Below are positions 42,489 through 51,603 of a DNA stretch of 64,000 nucleotides, one piece after another. Position numbers and translations under genes: made by a program. This stretch comes from Cellulosimicrobium marinum (GTDB lineage: Bacteria; Actinomycetota; Actinomycetes; Actinomycetales; Cellulomonadaceae), in the NCBI RefSeq assembly GCF_020551945.1, contig NZ_JAJBZH010000003.1:62001-126000 (forward strand), given 5' to 3'. Positions within the stretch are counted from its first letter, which is position 1, and every line of letters begins with the position of its first letter. The notes below the pieces were generated by a model that ran no database searches, was not told where the DNA came from, and worked only from the letters and a program-made list of their open reading frames with translations.

Positions 42489-43484
42489 ATGCACCGCCGA
42501 CCGAACCCTCTCTCCGTCGTCGCCGCCCTCCTGCTCGGCGGCGCCCTGCTCGCGGGCTGCACCTCGGGGGCGTCCGACGCCGAGGCGGGTTCCGTCGTCG
42601 GTACGGCCCACGACCGGGGCGTCGAGGAGTCCGTCGCCGAGGACGACGGCGCGGGTCTCGCCGACTCCGCGGCGAGCGACCAGGCCGAGGCGGACCGTGA
42701 GGTCATCACCACCGGTTCCGCGACCGTCGTCGCCGAGGACCCGCTCGCCGCGGTCGAGGAGGTCGCGAGCCTCGCGGAGAGCACCGGCGGCCGCGTGGAG
42801 TCCCGCTACCAGAGCGCGGCCGACGGCGACGCGCCCGCGAGCGCCGAGATGACGATCCGGGTCCCGGCGGACCGGACGACGGCCACGATCGACGCGCTGG
42901 GCGAGGTCGGCGAGGTGCGCGACCTGTCGGTCGAGGAGGTCGACGTCACGGGCACCGCGCGGGACCTCGACGCGCGGATCGAGGCGCTGTCGACGTCGGT
43001 CGACCGGCTGCGCACCCTGATGGGTGACGCGACGACGACGGAGGACCTGCTCGCTGCGGAGCAGGAGCTCACGTCGCGGCAGGCGGACCTCGAGTCCCTG
43101 CAGTCGCAGCGGGCTGCGCTCAGCGAGCAGGTCGCGATGTCGACGCTGCACGTGAGTGTCGTCGCGGTCACGCCGGTCGAGCAGCTCTCGCCCGGCGGCT
43201 TCCTCGGTGGGCTGCAGAACGGGTGGAACGCGCTGCTCTCGACGCTGAACGGTCTCGTCGTCGGGCTGGGCGCCCTCCTCCCGTGGCTGGTCGTCGCCGG
43301 GGTCGTGCTCCTCGTCGTGCGGTGGGTGCGGCGGTCCCGGCGCGGTGCCGCAGGCGGGGGGCGCGGGACGGGCGACGACCCGGCGCGTCCGGACGGCCCG
43401 GTCCACCCGGATGCCGACGGGGCGCAGGAGCAGGGCGTGCCCGCGCGCGGGGCACCGCCGCTCGTGGGCGCGGACCGTGACTGA
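42489..43484 (+). CDS. DUF4349 lipoprotein
   Basis: 331 aa. Signal peptide and lipobox LLAGC, then an acidic linker; REVITTGSATVVAEDPLAAVE begins the DUF4349 domain. TIRVPADRTTATIDALGEVG and VTGTARDLDARIEALSTSVD follow, with a coiled coil (LLAAEQELTSRQADLESLQSQR in two parts). One membrane helix (LLPWLVVAGVVLLVVRW) lies near the end, then a basic/proline tail. ATG 42489 follows TACGCT by 6 nt (leaderless). It overlaps the start of the next unknown gene. Function of the family is not established; envelope role likely. Confidence 0.88.
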   Translation: MHRRPNPLSVVAALLLGGALLAGCTSGASDAEAGSVVGTAHDRGVEESVAEDDGAGLADSAASDQAEADREVITTGSATVVAEDPLAAVEEVASLAESTGGRVESRYQSAADGDAPASAEMTIRVPADRTTATIDALGEVGEVRDLSVEEVDVTGTARDLDARIEALSTSVDRLRTLMGDATTTEDLLAAEQELTSRQADLESLQSQRAALSEQVAMSTLHVSVVAVTPVEQLSPGGFLGGLQNGWNALLSTLNGLVVGLGALLPWLVVAGVVLLVVRWVRRSRRGAAGGGRGTGDDPARPDGPVHPDADGAQEQGVPARGAPPLVGADRD

Positions 43485-43902
43485 CACCCCGACCGCTCGG
43501 AAGGCCACTCCGACGGCCTCTTCGACGGCCGCTCCGACAGCCTCTGCGACGGCCTCTGCGTCGGACCCGATGCGGAGCCGGCCCGGCGACGTGGCCCGCC
43601 TGTGGGTCGGGGACCCACGCACCGAGGGGGCGCGCGCCGTCGGGCACCTGGTGACGCGGGTCTGCACGCACTGGGACACGGTCGGCCCGCACGCCTTCCC
43701 CCGGCACGTCAACCCCGAGCCGCGGCTGCAGTGGCGGGCGTGCTTCGACGCGCCGGGTGACGAGGACGTGTACTGCGACGACCCCGACGCTCCCGCGGTG
43801 AGCCGCGGGACGACCAGCACGGTCCTCGGGGGTCGGGCGCTGGTCCTGCAGTGGCTCGACGGGGCCGAGGCGGAGGCCGTCAGGGCGCGGCACGGATGGT
43901 GA
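43477..43902 (+). CDS. Unknown protein of 141 aa, coupled to the DUF4349 gene
   Basis: GTG 43477 overlaps the DUF4349 stop. The first ~28 residues are Thr/Ala/Ser repeats (TPTASSTAAPTASATASAS) and may be a disordered leader. The rest is compact: GDVARLWVGDPRTEGARAVG, HLVTRVCTHWDTVGPHAFPR, LQWRACFDAPGDEDVYCDD, RALVLQWLDGAEAEAVRARH. Three cysteines are present. No signal peptide or membrane helix. No family recognised. Two back-to-back terminators follow. Confidence 0.7.
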   Translation: MTDTPTARKATPTASSTAAPTASATASASDPMRSRPGDVARLWVGDPRTEGARAVGHLVTRVCTHWDTVGPHAFPRHVNPEPRLQWRACFDAPGDEDVYCDDPDAPAVSRGTTSTVLGGRALVLQWLDGAEAEAVRARHGW

Positions 43903-43928
43903 CGGGCGCGCGGCAGGTGCCGACGCTC

Positions 43929-43963
43929 GTCGTCCCCGGCTCGTGGCGAGGGCCGGGGACGAC
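43929..43963 (+). terminator. Terminator after the DUF4349 operon
   Basis: GTCGTCCCCGGC (43929-43940) pairs with GCCGGGGACGAC (43952-43963), 12 bp with an 11-nt loop, 26 nt after the stop. Confidence 0.65.
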
Positions 43964-43964
43964 G

Positions 43965-43996
43965 ACGGCCCGCACCCCGGGCGGGGTGCGGGCCGT
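43965..43996 (-). terminator. Terminator after ssrA
   Basis: ACGGCCCGCACCCC (43965-43978) pairs perfectly with GGGGTGCGGGCCGT (43983-43996) around GGGC, 5 nt beyond the tmRNA 3' end on the minus strand. Confidence 0.75.
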
Positions 43997-44001
43997 GCCG
44001 C

Positions 44002-44368
44002 TGGTGGAGGTGCGGGGAATCGAACCCCGGTCCGGTGACGCCGATCGAGGACTTCTCCGGGCGCAGTCCGCTGTCGTTTTTCTCGGCCCCCGCACTCACA
44101 CGGACAAGGTGCGGACGGGCTCAGTCACCTAGAAGTCCCCGCAGCCCCGATGACGAGGGCTACGAGCAGTGGCTTCCTGGATGACGCCAGGATCCGGGAC
44201 GGAAGCTAGCCCGGGCTGACGGACTTCGGGGCTCGCTCAGGCGGCGAGGGCGAAGTCGGTGCGCTTGTTATCGGCACCTGTGGTTCGCAGACATCGTTAA
44301 CGAGATAAGCCTGCATCCTCGGCCCGCTTCTCCTCGAAGCACGACCACCGTCGAAACCGATCACCCCC
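44002..44368 (-). ncRNA. ssrA: Transfer-messenger RNA (tmRNA)
   Basis: 367 nt. The 5' end GGGGGTGATCGGTTTCGACG pairs with the 3' end CACCTCC-A-CCA, which is encoded. The tag frame is at 44237-44275: GCC resume codon, then GAT AAC AAG..., giving ADNKRTDFALAA and stop. The T-arm is CGGGGTTCGATTCCCCG. Together with SmpB it rescues stalled ribosomes and tags the peptide for ClpXP. TAGGCT on the minus strand at 44429-44434 may be the -10 box of a precursor with a ~55-nt leader removed by RNase P. smpB lies 0.7 kb upstream on the same strand. Confidence 0.97.
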
Positions 44369-44443
44369 TGTGCAGTTGTCAACCACTGCCGTCCCGTCGG
44401 GCGGACCCGGTGGTGCGGCAGCAGGTCCAGCCTACGTGATGTA

Positions 44444-44466
44444 CCGCGCAGGTCGCGCGGTTTTTT
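44444..44466 (+). terminator. Canonical intrinsic terminator on the plus strand
   Basis: CCGCGC, loop AGGTC, GCGCGG, then TTTTTT (44461-44466). It is the clearest rho-independent terminator in the window, but no plus-strand gene ends near it. It could stop antisense transcription or end an unseen small RNA. On the minus strand it follows the DoxX stop. Confidence 0.7.
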
Positions 44467-44496
44467 CCGCGGGCGAACGGGGCCGTGCGCGTCCGG

Positions 44497-44910
44497 CTAC
44501 TTCTTCCGGCCGAGGACGTCGGCGAGCAGCCCGCCCGCGATGCCAAGCAGGAAGACGTCCTTGGCGAGCCCTGTCCCCTGCTCGGTCGGCCGGACTCCGT
44601 CCTCCCGCGTCATCCCGGGGGTGTTGAGGTACATGCCGACGAGCCCGGCGGAGAAGGCCCCGAGCGCGGGGGCGACGAGCGCCGTCGGCACGAACGGCGT
44701 GACGAGGGCGGCACCCAGGGCGATCTCGGCGGTCGAGAGGGTCCGGGTGAACTGCTGGGGCTCGACGTCGCCGAGGAACGAGTAGGTCCCCGCGGCCATC
44801 CCGTGGATGCCGCGCGCCGTCTCGTCGTCGGCGCCGCGCTTGCTCAGGCCCGAGTTGAGGATGAACGCCCCGGCGGCGAGACGCGGGAGGTACTGGCGCA
44901 GCGAGACCAT
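44497..44910 (-). CDS. DoxX-family membrane protein
   Basis: 137 aa with about four weakly hydrophobic helices: YLPRLAAGAFILNSGLSK, TAEIALGAALVTPFVPTALV, APALGAFSAGLVGMYLN and LAKDVFLLGIAGGLLADVLG. The GLSK and FVPTALVAPALG pattern resembles the DoxX/SURF4-like group. RBS AGGAG lies 8 nt before ATG 44910. Role unknown. It lies between smpB and ssrA. Confidence 0.75.
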   Translation of the reverse strand: MVSLRQYLPRLAAGAFILNSGLSKRGADDETARGIHGMAAGTYSFLGDVEPQQFTRTLSTAEIALGAALVTPFVPTALVAPALGAFSAGLVGMYLNTPGMTREDGVRPTEQGTGLAKDVFLLGIAGGLLADVLGRKK

Positions 44911-45046
44911 CGAGTGCTCCTGTCGGCGGTGGGGAGGGCCGCCCGGCCGGGCGGACCCACCGACCGTACGACGCCGCGTCCGTACCCACCACTCCCGGTA
45001 CGGGCGCGCCCGGGCCGCGTCCGGTGCGGTGACGAGCAGCAGCGGG

Positions 45047-45517
45047 TCAGCGCATCTCGCGCTGGCGCATGGCACGCTGCGCCTCGCGGTTGTCCTGCTT
45101 CTCCCGCAGCGCCTGACGCTTGTCGTACTCCTTCTTGCCGCGGGCGAGAGCGATCTCGACCTTGGCGCGCCCGTCGAGGAAGTAGAGCTGCAGCGGGACG
45201 ACCGTGTGGCCCTTCTCGCGGACCTTCGCCTCGAGCCGCAGGATCTCCTCCTTGTGGAGCAGGAGCTTGCGCTTGCGGCGCGGCGCGTGGTTGTTCCACG
45301 TGCCCTCGGTGTACTCGGGGATGTGGACGTTCTCGAGCCACGCCTCGCCCCGGTCGACGCCGACGTACCCGTCGACGAGCGACGCCCGCCCCATGCGGAG
45401 CGCCTTCACCTCGGTGCCGGACAGGACGATCCCCGCCTCGTACACGTCCTCGATGACGTAGTCGTGGCGTGCCTTGCGGTTGCTGGCGACGACCTTGCGG
45501 CCGCTGTCCTTCGCCAT
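45047..45517 (-). CDS. smpB: SsrA-binding protein
   Basis: 156 aa. [58 protein letters not shown] and [12 protein letters not shown] form the OB-fold core; the basic C-terminal helix [20 protein letters not shown] enters the ribosomal A site. Partner of tmRNA. ATG 45517 has AGGACGAG upstream. A GATAAT box at 45630-45635 is a likely promoter. Confidence 0.97.
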   Translation of the reverse strand: MAKDSGRKVVASNRKARHDYVIEDVYEAGIVLSGTEVKALRMGRASLVDGYVGVDRGEAWLENVHIPEYTEGTWNNHAPRRKRKLLLHKEEILRLEAKVREKGHTVVPLQLYFLDGRAKVEIALARGKKEYDKRQALREKQDNREAQRAMRQREMR

Positions 45518-45629
45518 CTCGTCCTACCGTCCTCGTCGTCCTCGGCCCGCGTCCCCGGGCAGGGTGGTGCGTGCTGCGCGGTGCGCGCCGGCCCACCAGC
45601 GTACGGGTGCCCGACGGCGCCCGGTACCG

Positions 45630-45635
45630 ATTATC
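45630..45635 (-). promoter_or_regulatory. -10 box candidate for smpB
   Basis: GATAAT on the minus strand (ATTATC as given) is one base from TATAAT and stands out in GC-rich DNA. The start would lie ~105 nt before the smpB ATG. No good -35 is seen. Confidence 0.4.
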
Positions 45636-45654
45636 CCGCGGGCGAACCCGTCGC

Positions 45655-47094
45655 TCAGAGGCGGCTCATGGGGTCGACGGTGTTGCCGTCCACGTACACC
45701 TCGAAGTGGAGGTGGCACGCGCTCGAGGTCCCGGTGTTGCCCGAGTACCCGACGGTGTCGCCCTTGTTGACGCGCTGCCCCGGTGAGACCGCGAACCGGG
45801 ACAGGTGGTTGTAGCTCGTCATGACGCTCTGCCCCCCCATGATGCCGTGGTTGACGAGCACCTGGTTGCCGAGGCCCCCGTAGCGGCGCGCGAACAGGAC
45901 GGTGCCCGACGCGGACGCGATGATCGGCGTCCCGCAGTAGGCGCGGAAGTCGGTGCCGGCGTGCAGTCGCCAGATGCCGAGCGTCGGGTGCAGGCGCATG
46001 CCGTAGTTCGACGTGATGTGCGGGACGGCGGTGGGGTACGACAACCCGCTCGACGTCGGCGGCGCGGTGGTCCCGCCGCCTCCCCCGCCGCTGCCTCCTC
46101 CGGAGCTCCCGCCGGAACCGCTGCCCGAGCCGCCGCCCTGGTTCTGCTGCTCCTGGCGGCGCCGCTCCTCCTCCTGGCGCCGCTTCTCCGCCTCCTCCGC
46201 GAGCCGCCGGTCCCGCTCCGCCTGCTCGGCGATGATGCCCTTGAGCTCGGACTGCAACGCGGCCTGGTCCGCCTCGTTCTGCTCGATCTGGGCGAGCGCC
46301 GCGGCCTTGCGGTCCTCGATCGTCGCCTTCTTCGCCTCCTGCTCGACGATGAGCTGCTCGACCTCGGCCTTGCGGTCGGCCGCCTCCTTGCGCGCCGCCT
46401 CCGCCTCGACGACGTTCGCGTCGGCCTGCGCCTTGAGGTCGGCGATCGTCTCGCGCACGGCGGTGAGCCGCGCCTCGCGGTTGCGCGCCACGGCCTCGGC
46501 CTCCTGCATGTCCTGCAGGGTGCGGGCCTGGCTGCGCGCCGCCGTCGTGGAGACGGCGTACTCCTCGATGAACTCCTCCGTGCTCTGGGCACCGGTGACG
46601 ACGCCGAGGCTCGACACGTCGCCCGCGCCGCGGTAGGCGCTGCGGGCCATCTCCGCGATGCTCGCCCGCGCGTCGTCGACCTCGGTCGCGCTCTGCTGGA
46701 TCTCCTGGCTGATCGACGCCTCCTGCACGAGCGCGTCCTCGAGCCGCTGGGCCAGCAGCTCGGCCTCGCGCTGCGTGCGTTCGACCTCCGCCTGCGCGGC
46801 CTCGAGCTCGGCCTGCGCGACGGGGAGCCGCGCCTCGATCTCCTGCAGGTCGAGCACCGCCTGCTGCAGCTGGGCGTCGGTGCCCTCCAGCTCGGCCTGC
46901 AGCGTCTCGCGGTTGCCGAGGATCTCCTGCTGGCGGCGCTCGGCGGCGGCACGGCGGTCGTCGATGTCGTCCGCGCTGGCCCCGGTGACGCCGGCGGTCA
47001 CGAGGACCACGGTGGCGAGGACCGCCGCGAGGACGCGGCGCGGGGAGCGTGCGGGACGGGGCGCGCCGGTGCGCGCGGGACGCGTGGAGGTCAT
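45655..47094 (-). CDS. M23 peptidase with coiled coil (EnvC/RipC-like), putative FtsEX partner
   Basis: 479 aa, exported. Signal peptide (RRVLAAVLATVVLVTAGVTG, ending near ASA-DD) is followed by ~270 residues of coiled coil rich in Glu/Gln/Ala. Then comes a Gly/Ser linker (GGGSGSGSGGSSGGG) and an M23 domain from ~350 with zinc motifs HAGTDFRAY (HxxxD) and HLHFEVY (HxH) intact. The layout matches division hydrolases or activators controlled by FtsEX (EnvC in E. coli, RipC in mycobacteria). The gene follows ftsX directly (1-nt gap), supporting that link. Confidence 0.9.
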   Translation of the reverse strand: MTSTRPARTGAPRPARSPRRVLAAVLATVVLVTAGVTGASADDIDDRRAAAERRQQEILGNRETLQAELEGTDAQLQQAVLDLQEIEARLPVAQAELEAAQAEVERTQREAELLAQRLEDALVQEASISQEIQQSATEVDDARASIAEMARSAYRGAGDVSSLGVVTGAQSTEEFIEEYAVSTTAARSQARTLQDMQEAEAVARNREARLTAVRETIADLKAQADANVVEAEAARKEAADRKAEVEQLIVEQEAKKATIEDRKAAALAQIEQNEADQAALQSELKGIIAEQAERDRRLAEEAEKRRQEEERRRQEQQNQGGGSGSGSGGSSGGGSGGGGGGTTAPPTSSGLSYPTAVPHITSNYGMRLHPTLGIWRLHAGTDFRAYCGTPIIASASGTVLFARRYGGLGNQVLVNHGIMGGQSVMTSYNHLSRFAVSPGQRVNKGDTVGYSGNTGTSSACHLHFEVYVDGNTVDPMSRL

Positions 47095-47095
47095 G

Positions 47096-48007
47096 TCACA
47101 CCCTCGTGTGGCGGTTGAGCGTGACGACCGAGGAGATGGCCGCCAGGAGGAACGCGATGCCGACGAGCACCGGCGCGATCGTCAGGACGTCGGCCTCGTC
47201 GACGTACGCGACCCACGTCACGGACTGCGAGAGCCAGTCCGTCACGAGGTACTTCACCCCCACCCACAGGCCGCCGACGGCGAGCAGCGCCCCCACGACG
47301 GCGGCGATCGCCCCCTCGAGCAGGAACGGGAGCTGGATGAAGAGGTTCGAGGCGCCGACGAGCCGCATGATGCCCGTCTCGCGCCGCCGGCTCAGCGCGG
47401 ACAGGCGGATCGTCGTCGTGATGAGGAGCACGGCGGCGAGCAGCATCACGGCGGCCAGTCCTGCGGCCAGGAGGGACGCCCGGTTGAGGGCCAGGAAGAG
47501 CGAGTCGAAGATGCGTCGCTGGTCCTCGACGACCTCGACCCCGGCCCGGCCGGTGAGGACGTCGTTGACGACCTCGTAGTTCTGCGGGTCCGTGAGCTTC
47601 AGCCGGAACGAGGCCTGCATGTCCTCGACGGTGAGCTGGGTGCCGAGGTAGCCGTCGGGGTAGCGCTCCGTGAACGCGGCGAAGGCGTCGTCCTTCGACT
47701 CGAAGTACACCGTCTCGATCTCGTCTCCGAGCTCGCCCTCGAACACGTCCTCCAGCCCGGCGATCTGCTCCGGGCTCGCCTCGCCGCCCGCGCACGTCGG
47801 CTCGGCGGAACCCGTGGGGCACAGGAAGACGGACACCTCGACCTTGTCGTACCAGTCGTCCTTGAGCTTGTCGATCTGCGTCTGGAGCAGCAGCGACGCG
47901 CCGACGAAGGTCAGCGAGACGAACGTGACCAGCACGACCGAGACCGTCATCGACAGGTTCCGACGCAGGCCCTGCCCGATCTCGGTGAGGATGAACTGGA
48001 GGCGCAC
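47096..48007 (-). CDS. ftsX: Cell-division protein FtsX
   Basis: 303 aa. One N-terminal helix (LSMTVSVVLVTFVSLTFVGA), a ~130-residue extracellular domain with two cysteines in FLCPTGSAEPTCAGG (as in mycobacterial FtsX), then three helices from LLAAGLAAVMLLAAVLLITTT onward. RETGIMRLVGASN is the MacB/FtsX cytoplasmic loop. It passes FtsE ATP cycles to the outside, here probably to the M23 protein. GTG 48007 lies 4 nt after the ftsE stop. Confidence 0.95.
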   Translation of the reverse strand: MRLQFILTEIGQGLRRNLSMTVSVVLVTFVSLTFVGASLLLQTQIDKLKDDWYDKVEVSVFLCPTGSAEPTCAGGEASPEQIAGLEDVFEGELGDEIETVYFESKDDAFAAFTERYPDGYLGTQLTVEDMQASFRLKLTDPQNYEVVNDVLTGRAGVEVVEDQRRIFDSLFLALNRASLLAAGLAAVMLLAAVLLITTTIRLSALSRRRETGIMRLVGASNLFIQLPFLLEGAIAAVVGALLAVGGLWVGVKYLVTDWLSQSVTWVAYVDEADVLTIAPVLVGIAFLLAAISSVVTLNRHTRV

Positions 48008-48011
48008 GGCG

Positions 48012-48887
48012 TCACTCCCCCGCCGTCGCGCGGGCGTGCCGCCGCGCCTTGAGGGCGCTCTCGCGGCGTACGACCGCCGTCGGCGTCGACACGGGGGCGT
48101 CCGGCTGCGCGGTCTCCTCCGGCTCGCCGTCGAGCGGCGGCTCAGGGACGCCGTCGGGCGTGTCCTGCGCCGGCGGGACCGTCGGGTCGGGGATCACCTG
48201 ACCCCGCGCGCCGTAGGCGCCGTGCGCCTGGTCGCGCACGAGGCGGCCGGTGTCGAGCTCGACGACGCGGCGCCGCATCTGGTTGACGATCTCGTGGTCG
48301 TGGGTCGCCATGACGACCGTCGTGCCCGTGCGGTTGATGCGGTCGAGCAGCCGCATGATGCCGAGCGACGTGGTCGGGTCGAGGTTGCCCGTCGGCTCGT
48401 CGGCGAGGAGGATCGGCGGCCGGTTCACCATCGCGCGCGCGATCGCGACGCGCTGCTGCTCGCCGCCGGACAGCTCGTGGGGCCGCCGCTTCTCCTTGCC
48501 GGCCAGACCGACCATCTCCAGCGTCTCCGGCACGGTGATCGCGATGGTGTGACGCTTCTTGCCGATCACCTGGAGCGCGAACGCGACGTTCTCGAACACC
48601 GTCTTGTTCGGCAGGAGCCGGAAGTCCTGGAAGACGACCCCGATCTGGCGGCGCAGGTGCGGCACCTTCCAGCTCGACAGCGCCCCGAGCTCGCGGCCCG
48701 CGACGAACACCTTGCCCGACGTCGGACGCTCCTCGCGCAGCACGAGGTGCAGGCACGTGGACTTCCCCGAGCCGGACGCGCCGACGAGGAACACGAACTC
48801 GCCGCGCCGGACCTCCAGGGACACGTCGTCCACGGCGGGCCGGGCGCCGCGCGCGTAGACCTTGGTGACGTTCTCGAAGCGGATCAC
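48012..48887 (-). CDS. ftsE: Cell-division ATP-binding protein FtsE
   Basis: 291 aa. [20 protein letters not shown] starts the family; Walker [30 protein letters not shown], signature LSGGEQQRV, Walker [13 protein letters not shown] and VMATHDHE follow. It is longer than the usual ~225 aa because of a C-terminal tail of ~65 residues rich in Pro/Asp/Glu ([13 protein letters not shown]), a recurring actinobacterial feature. GTG 48887 is preferred because the fold begins there; GTG 48896 is possible. Confidence 0.95.
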   Translation of the reverse strand: MIRFENVTKVYARGARPAVDDVSLEVRRGEFVFLVGASGSGKSTCLHLVLREERPTSGKVFVAGRELGALSSWKVPHLRRQIGVVFQDFRLLPNKTVFENVAFALQVIGKKRHTIAITVPETLEMVGLAGKEKRRPHELSGGEQQRVAIARAMVNRPPILLADEPTGNLDPTTSLGIMRLLDRINRTGTTVVMATHDHEIVNQMRRRVVELDTGRLVRDQAHGAYGARGQVIPDPTVPPAQDTPDGVPEPPLDGEPEETAQPDAPVSTPTAVVRRESALKARRHARATAGE

Positions 48888-49060
48888 GGCAGGCACAACT
48901 CTCGGGTCAGGGAGCGAAACGAGTCGCCGGACGATCCCGAGACTAGGCATCCCCTCGCGCGCGGCCGCGTCGGACACGCCGCACCATCGCGCATCGGACC
49001 GTTGCCCGAGTCATCCGCCCGGTCGCTCGTGCGTGCGCCTTCGCGTGCGCCTCACGCGGG

Positions 49061-50173
49061 TCAGCTCGCCTGCTGCGCTCCCCGGCGCCACCGGATGCCG
49101 GCCTCGATGAAGTCGTCGATGTCGCCGTCGAACACCGACGACGGGTTGCCGACCTCGTGCTCCGTGCGCAGGTCCTTGACCATCTGGTACGGCTGCAGCA
49201 CGTAGGAGCGCATCTGGTCGCCCCAGCTCGCCTTGATGTCGCCCGCGAGCTCCTTCTTCTTCGCGTTCTCCTCCTCCTGCCGCACGAGCAGCAGGCGGGA
49301 CTGCAGGACGCGCAGCGCCGCCGCACGGTTCTGGATCTGCGACTTCTCGTTCTGCATCGACACGACGATGCCGGTGGGGATGTGCGTCATGCGCACCGCC
49401 GAGTCCGTCGTGTTGACCGACTGCCCGCCCGGCCCGGAGGAGCGGAACACGTCGACCTTGATCTCCGACTCCGGGATCTCGATCGAGTCCGTCTGCTCGA
49501 TCAGGGGGATCACCTCGACCGCGGCGAACGACGTCTGCCGGCGACCCTGATTGTCGAACGGCGAGATGCGCACGAGGCGGTGCGTGCCCGCCTCGACCGA
49601 CAGGTGCCCGAACGCGTAGGGCGCCTTCACCTCGAACGTCGCCGACTTCAGGCCCGCCTCCTCGGCGTACGACGTGTCGAGCACCGTCGTCGCGTACCCG
49701 TGCCGCTCGGCCCAGCGCAGGTACATGCGCAGGAGCATCTCGGCGAAGTCGGCCGCGTCGACGCCGCCCGCGCCCGCGCGGATCGTCACGACGGCCTCGC
49801 GCGCGTCGTACTCACCGGCCAGCAGGGTGCGGACCTCGAGCTGGTCGAGATCCTTGCGGATCGCGGCGACCTCGGTCTCCGCCTCGACGAGGGTGTCCTC
49901 GTCCTCCATCTCCTGGCCCATCTCGACCAGGGTCTCGACGTCGTCGATGCGCTGCCCGAGCTTCTTCACCCGGTCCAGCTCCGACTGCGCCGCCGACAGG
50001 GCCGACGTCACCTTCTGCGCGGCCTCCGGGTCGTCCCACAGGTCCGGCGCGGACGCCTTCTCCGACAGGTCGGCGATCGTCGCGCGCAGCGCCTCCGGGT
50101 CGCTCACGCTCTCGATGGACTGGAGCGTGCTCCGCAGCGCCTTGATCTCGGTCGGGAAGTCGATGGTGGCCAC
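49061..50173 (-). CDS. prfB: Peptide chain release factor 2
   Basis: 370 aa. The GGQ motif in [20 protein letters not shown] and the class II recognition region near [11 protein letters not shown] are present; [20 protein letters not shown] is the usual actinobacterial start. It is read straight through: no in-frame TGA early in the gene, so the programmed frameshift known from E. coli is absent. GTG 50173 is 8 nt after TAACCT; the upstream in-frame TTG at 50182 is less likely. It lies upstream of ftsE, conserved in order. Confidence 0.96.
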   Translation of the reverse strand: MATIDFPTEIKALRSTLQSIESVSDPEALRATIADLSEKASAPDLWDDPEAAQKVTSALSAAQSELDRVKKLGQRIDDVETLVEMGQEMEDEDTLVEAETEVAAIRKDLDQLEVRTLLAGEYDAREAVVTIRAGAGGVDAADFAEMLLRMYLRWAERHGYATTVLDTSYAEEAGLKSATFEVKAPYAFGHLSVEAGTHRLVRISPFDNQGRRQTSFAAVEVIPLIEQTDSIEIPESEIKVDVFRSSGPGGQSVNTTDSAVRMTHIPTGIVVSMQNEKSQIQNRAAALRVLQSRLLLVRQEEENAKKKELAGDIKASWGDQMRSYVLQPYQMVKDLRTEHEVGNPSSVFDGDIDDFIEAGIRWRRGAQQAS

Positions 50174-50254
50174 GAGGTTCAAGGTTACGCGACCACCCGG
50201 GTGCCGGGCGCCGTCGGGCAGGAGCGACCCCGTGCCCGACGGCGCGCCGCCCGC

Positions 50255-51481
50255 TCAGGCGCCCGGGCCGCCCGTCCCCGTGCTCACCGACGTGCCCGAC
50301 GGCGCGTCGTCGCCCCCTGCGGACCGGCGCCCCTCGTCCCGGGCCCTGGCCAGCATCGCGTCGAGACGCTTGCGCCGCCGGCGCCGCTCGTCGCGGACGC
50401 CGAGGACGATCACCACGACGATCGCCGCGAGGAGCAGCTGCGGCCACGGGATCGCCCACGTCGTCACCGAGACGGTCACCGGGTCCAGCGCCGCCTCGAT
50501 CTCGTCGTCCGCGACCGGGACGGGCGTGAGCGTGACCGTCGTCGTCACGGGCCCGAGCGGCCACACCTGGTCGACGTCGACCGTGCTCGCCAGCGAGCCG
50601 CCCGGGAGGACCTCCGTGAGCGGCTCGGCGTCAGCGTCCCGCGACAGCAGCCCGAACAGGCCGGACGCCTCCACGGTGCCGTCCGCCCCGAGGCGGACGT
50701 TGCCCTCGTTCACGACGTCGTAGGACACCCGCAGGTCGCCCGCGGCGAACGGGTTCCACGACGGCGTGTAGGAGGCCCGCACGTCGTCGACCACGAGCAC
50801 GGGCTGCACCTCGCCCGTGACGCGGGTGGTCACGCGGAAGCCGACCCGGCTCTCGACACCGAGGTTGGTGCCCCCCTCCCCCGTGCTGGTGCTGCGGATC
50901 GACGCGGCGACCCCGGCGGGGTGGTCACCCGGTGTCGCGTTCGCGGGGACCGCGATCGTGTATGGCACGACGACCGTCTCGTCGGGGTCGACCTCGACCT
51001 CGTCCTGGACGGTGAACCACGTCCCCGCCGCCGTGGACTCCTGGTCCGACGGCAGCATGTTGAACCGTCCGTTGGCGGTCAGGTAGCCGTCGGCCGCGGT
51101 GAGCGCGAAGGTGGCCGGGACGTCGCCGAAGTTCGTCACCGCGAGGTGCTCCGTGAGGGTCGCGCCCGGGTCCGCCTCCAGGTCGACCCAGCGGCGGCCG
51201 TCGGGCCCGTCCTCGTCCGCGGGCGTGACGCTCCACGTGATGACGTCCTCGGTGTCGGCCGGGAGATGGGCGGCGAGGCTCGTGCTGCTCGGAACCGCAG
51301 CGGCGTCGGCCGCGACGGGGAGGGCGGTGGACGTCGCCGCGGGCAGCAGTGCGACGAGCGTCGCCGCCACTGCCGCGAGACCGCGGCGGACCGGTCGCGG
51401 CGGCAGGCCCCGACGGCGGCGTGGTGCAGTTCCGGCGGCGCAGGTGCCCGCGGGGTGGCGTGCTGTGGTCACGGGGTGCAT
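50255..51481 (-). CDS. DUF916-like cell-surface protein
   Basis: 408 aa, exported and membrane-anchored. Signal peptide near LAAVAATLVALLPAATSTAL, then ITWSVTPADEDGPDGRRWVD and LTEHLAVTNFGDVPATFALT, the immunoglobulin-like DUF916 pattern. FVVPYTIAVPANATPGDHPAG-type sequence (VVVPYTIAVPANATPGDHPA) continues the second sheet. One membrane helix (LLLAAIVVVIVLGV, ~355) and a very basic cytoplasmic tail (RRRRRKR) end it. In Gram-positives DUF916 proteins work with WxL-domain proteins, and the gene follows a WxL-like gene here. RBS AGAAGGA. Confidence 0.85.
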   Translation of the reverse strand: MHPVTTARHPAGTCAAGTAPRRRRGLPPRPVRRGLAAVAATLVALLPAATSTALPVAADAAAVPSSTSLAAHLPADTEDVITWSVTPADEDGPDGRRWVDLEADPGATLTEHLAVTNFGDVPATFALTAADGYLTANGRFNMLPSDQESTAAGTWFTVQDEVEVDPDETVVVPYTIAVPANATPGDHPAGVAASIRSTSTGEGGTNLGVESRVGFRVTTRVTGEVQPVLVVDDVRASYTPSWNPFAAGDLRVSYDVVNEGNVRLGADGTVEASGLFGLLSRDADAEPLTEVLPGGSLASTVDVDQVWPLGPVTTTVTLTPVPVADDEIEAALDPVTVSVTTWAIPWPQLLLAAIVVVIVLGVRDERRRRRKRLDAMLARARDEGRRSAGGDDAPSGTSVSTGTGGPGA

Positions 51482-51498
51482 TTCCTTCTGTCACGACG

Positions 51499-51552
51499 AC
51501 GGCGGGCCGCCCGTCGCCCGGGGGGACCCCGGGCGCCGGGGCGACCCGCCGT
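51499..51552 (-). promoter_or_regulatory. Nested stem-loop between the WxL-like and DUF916 genes
   Basis: Outer stem ACGGCGGG (51499-51506)/CCCGCCGT (51545-51552) and inner stem GCCCGGGG (51516-51523)/CCCCGGGC (51527-51534). It lies in the 122-nt gap before the DUF916 start and probably lowers its expression relative to the upstream gene. Confidence 0.55.
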
Positions 51553-51603
51553 GGAGCTGCTCGGCGTGCGGCCGGGTGACCGGCCGCGACACGTCGAGTC
51601 GGA

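Noticed and set aside
43925-43996. The two hairpins before ssrA as another copy of the structured element
   Set aside because: They contain GTGGCGAGG in one loop but lack the 18-nt conserved strand, inner hairpin and GGATGG; they are plain terminators for the converging genes.
44374-44379. TTGACA (minus strand) as the ssrA -35 box
   Set aside because: It ends only about 5 nt before the mature tmRNA 5' end, too close for a -35 box; a TAGGCT box farther upstream fits a processed precursor better.
49061-50182. Programmed frameshift in prfB
   Set aside because: The gene reads through from GTG 50173 with no early in-frame TGA; RF2 autoregulation of the E. coli kind is not present.
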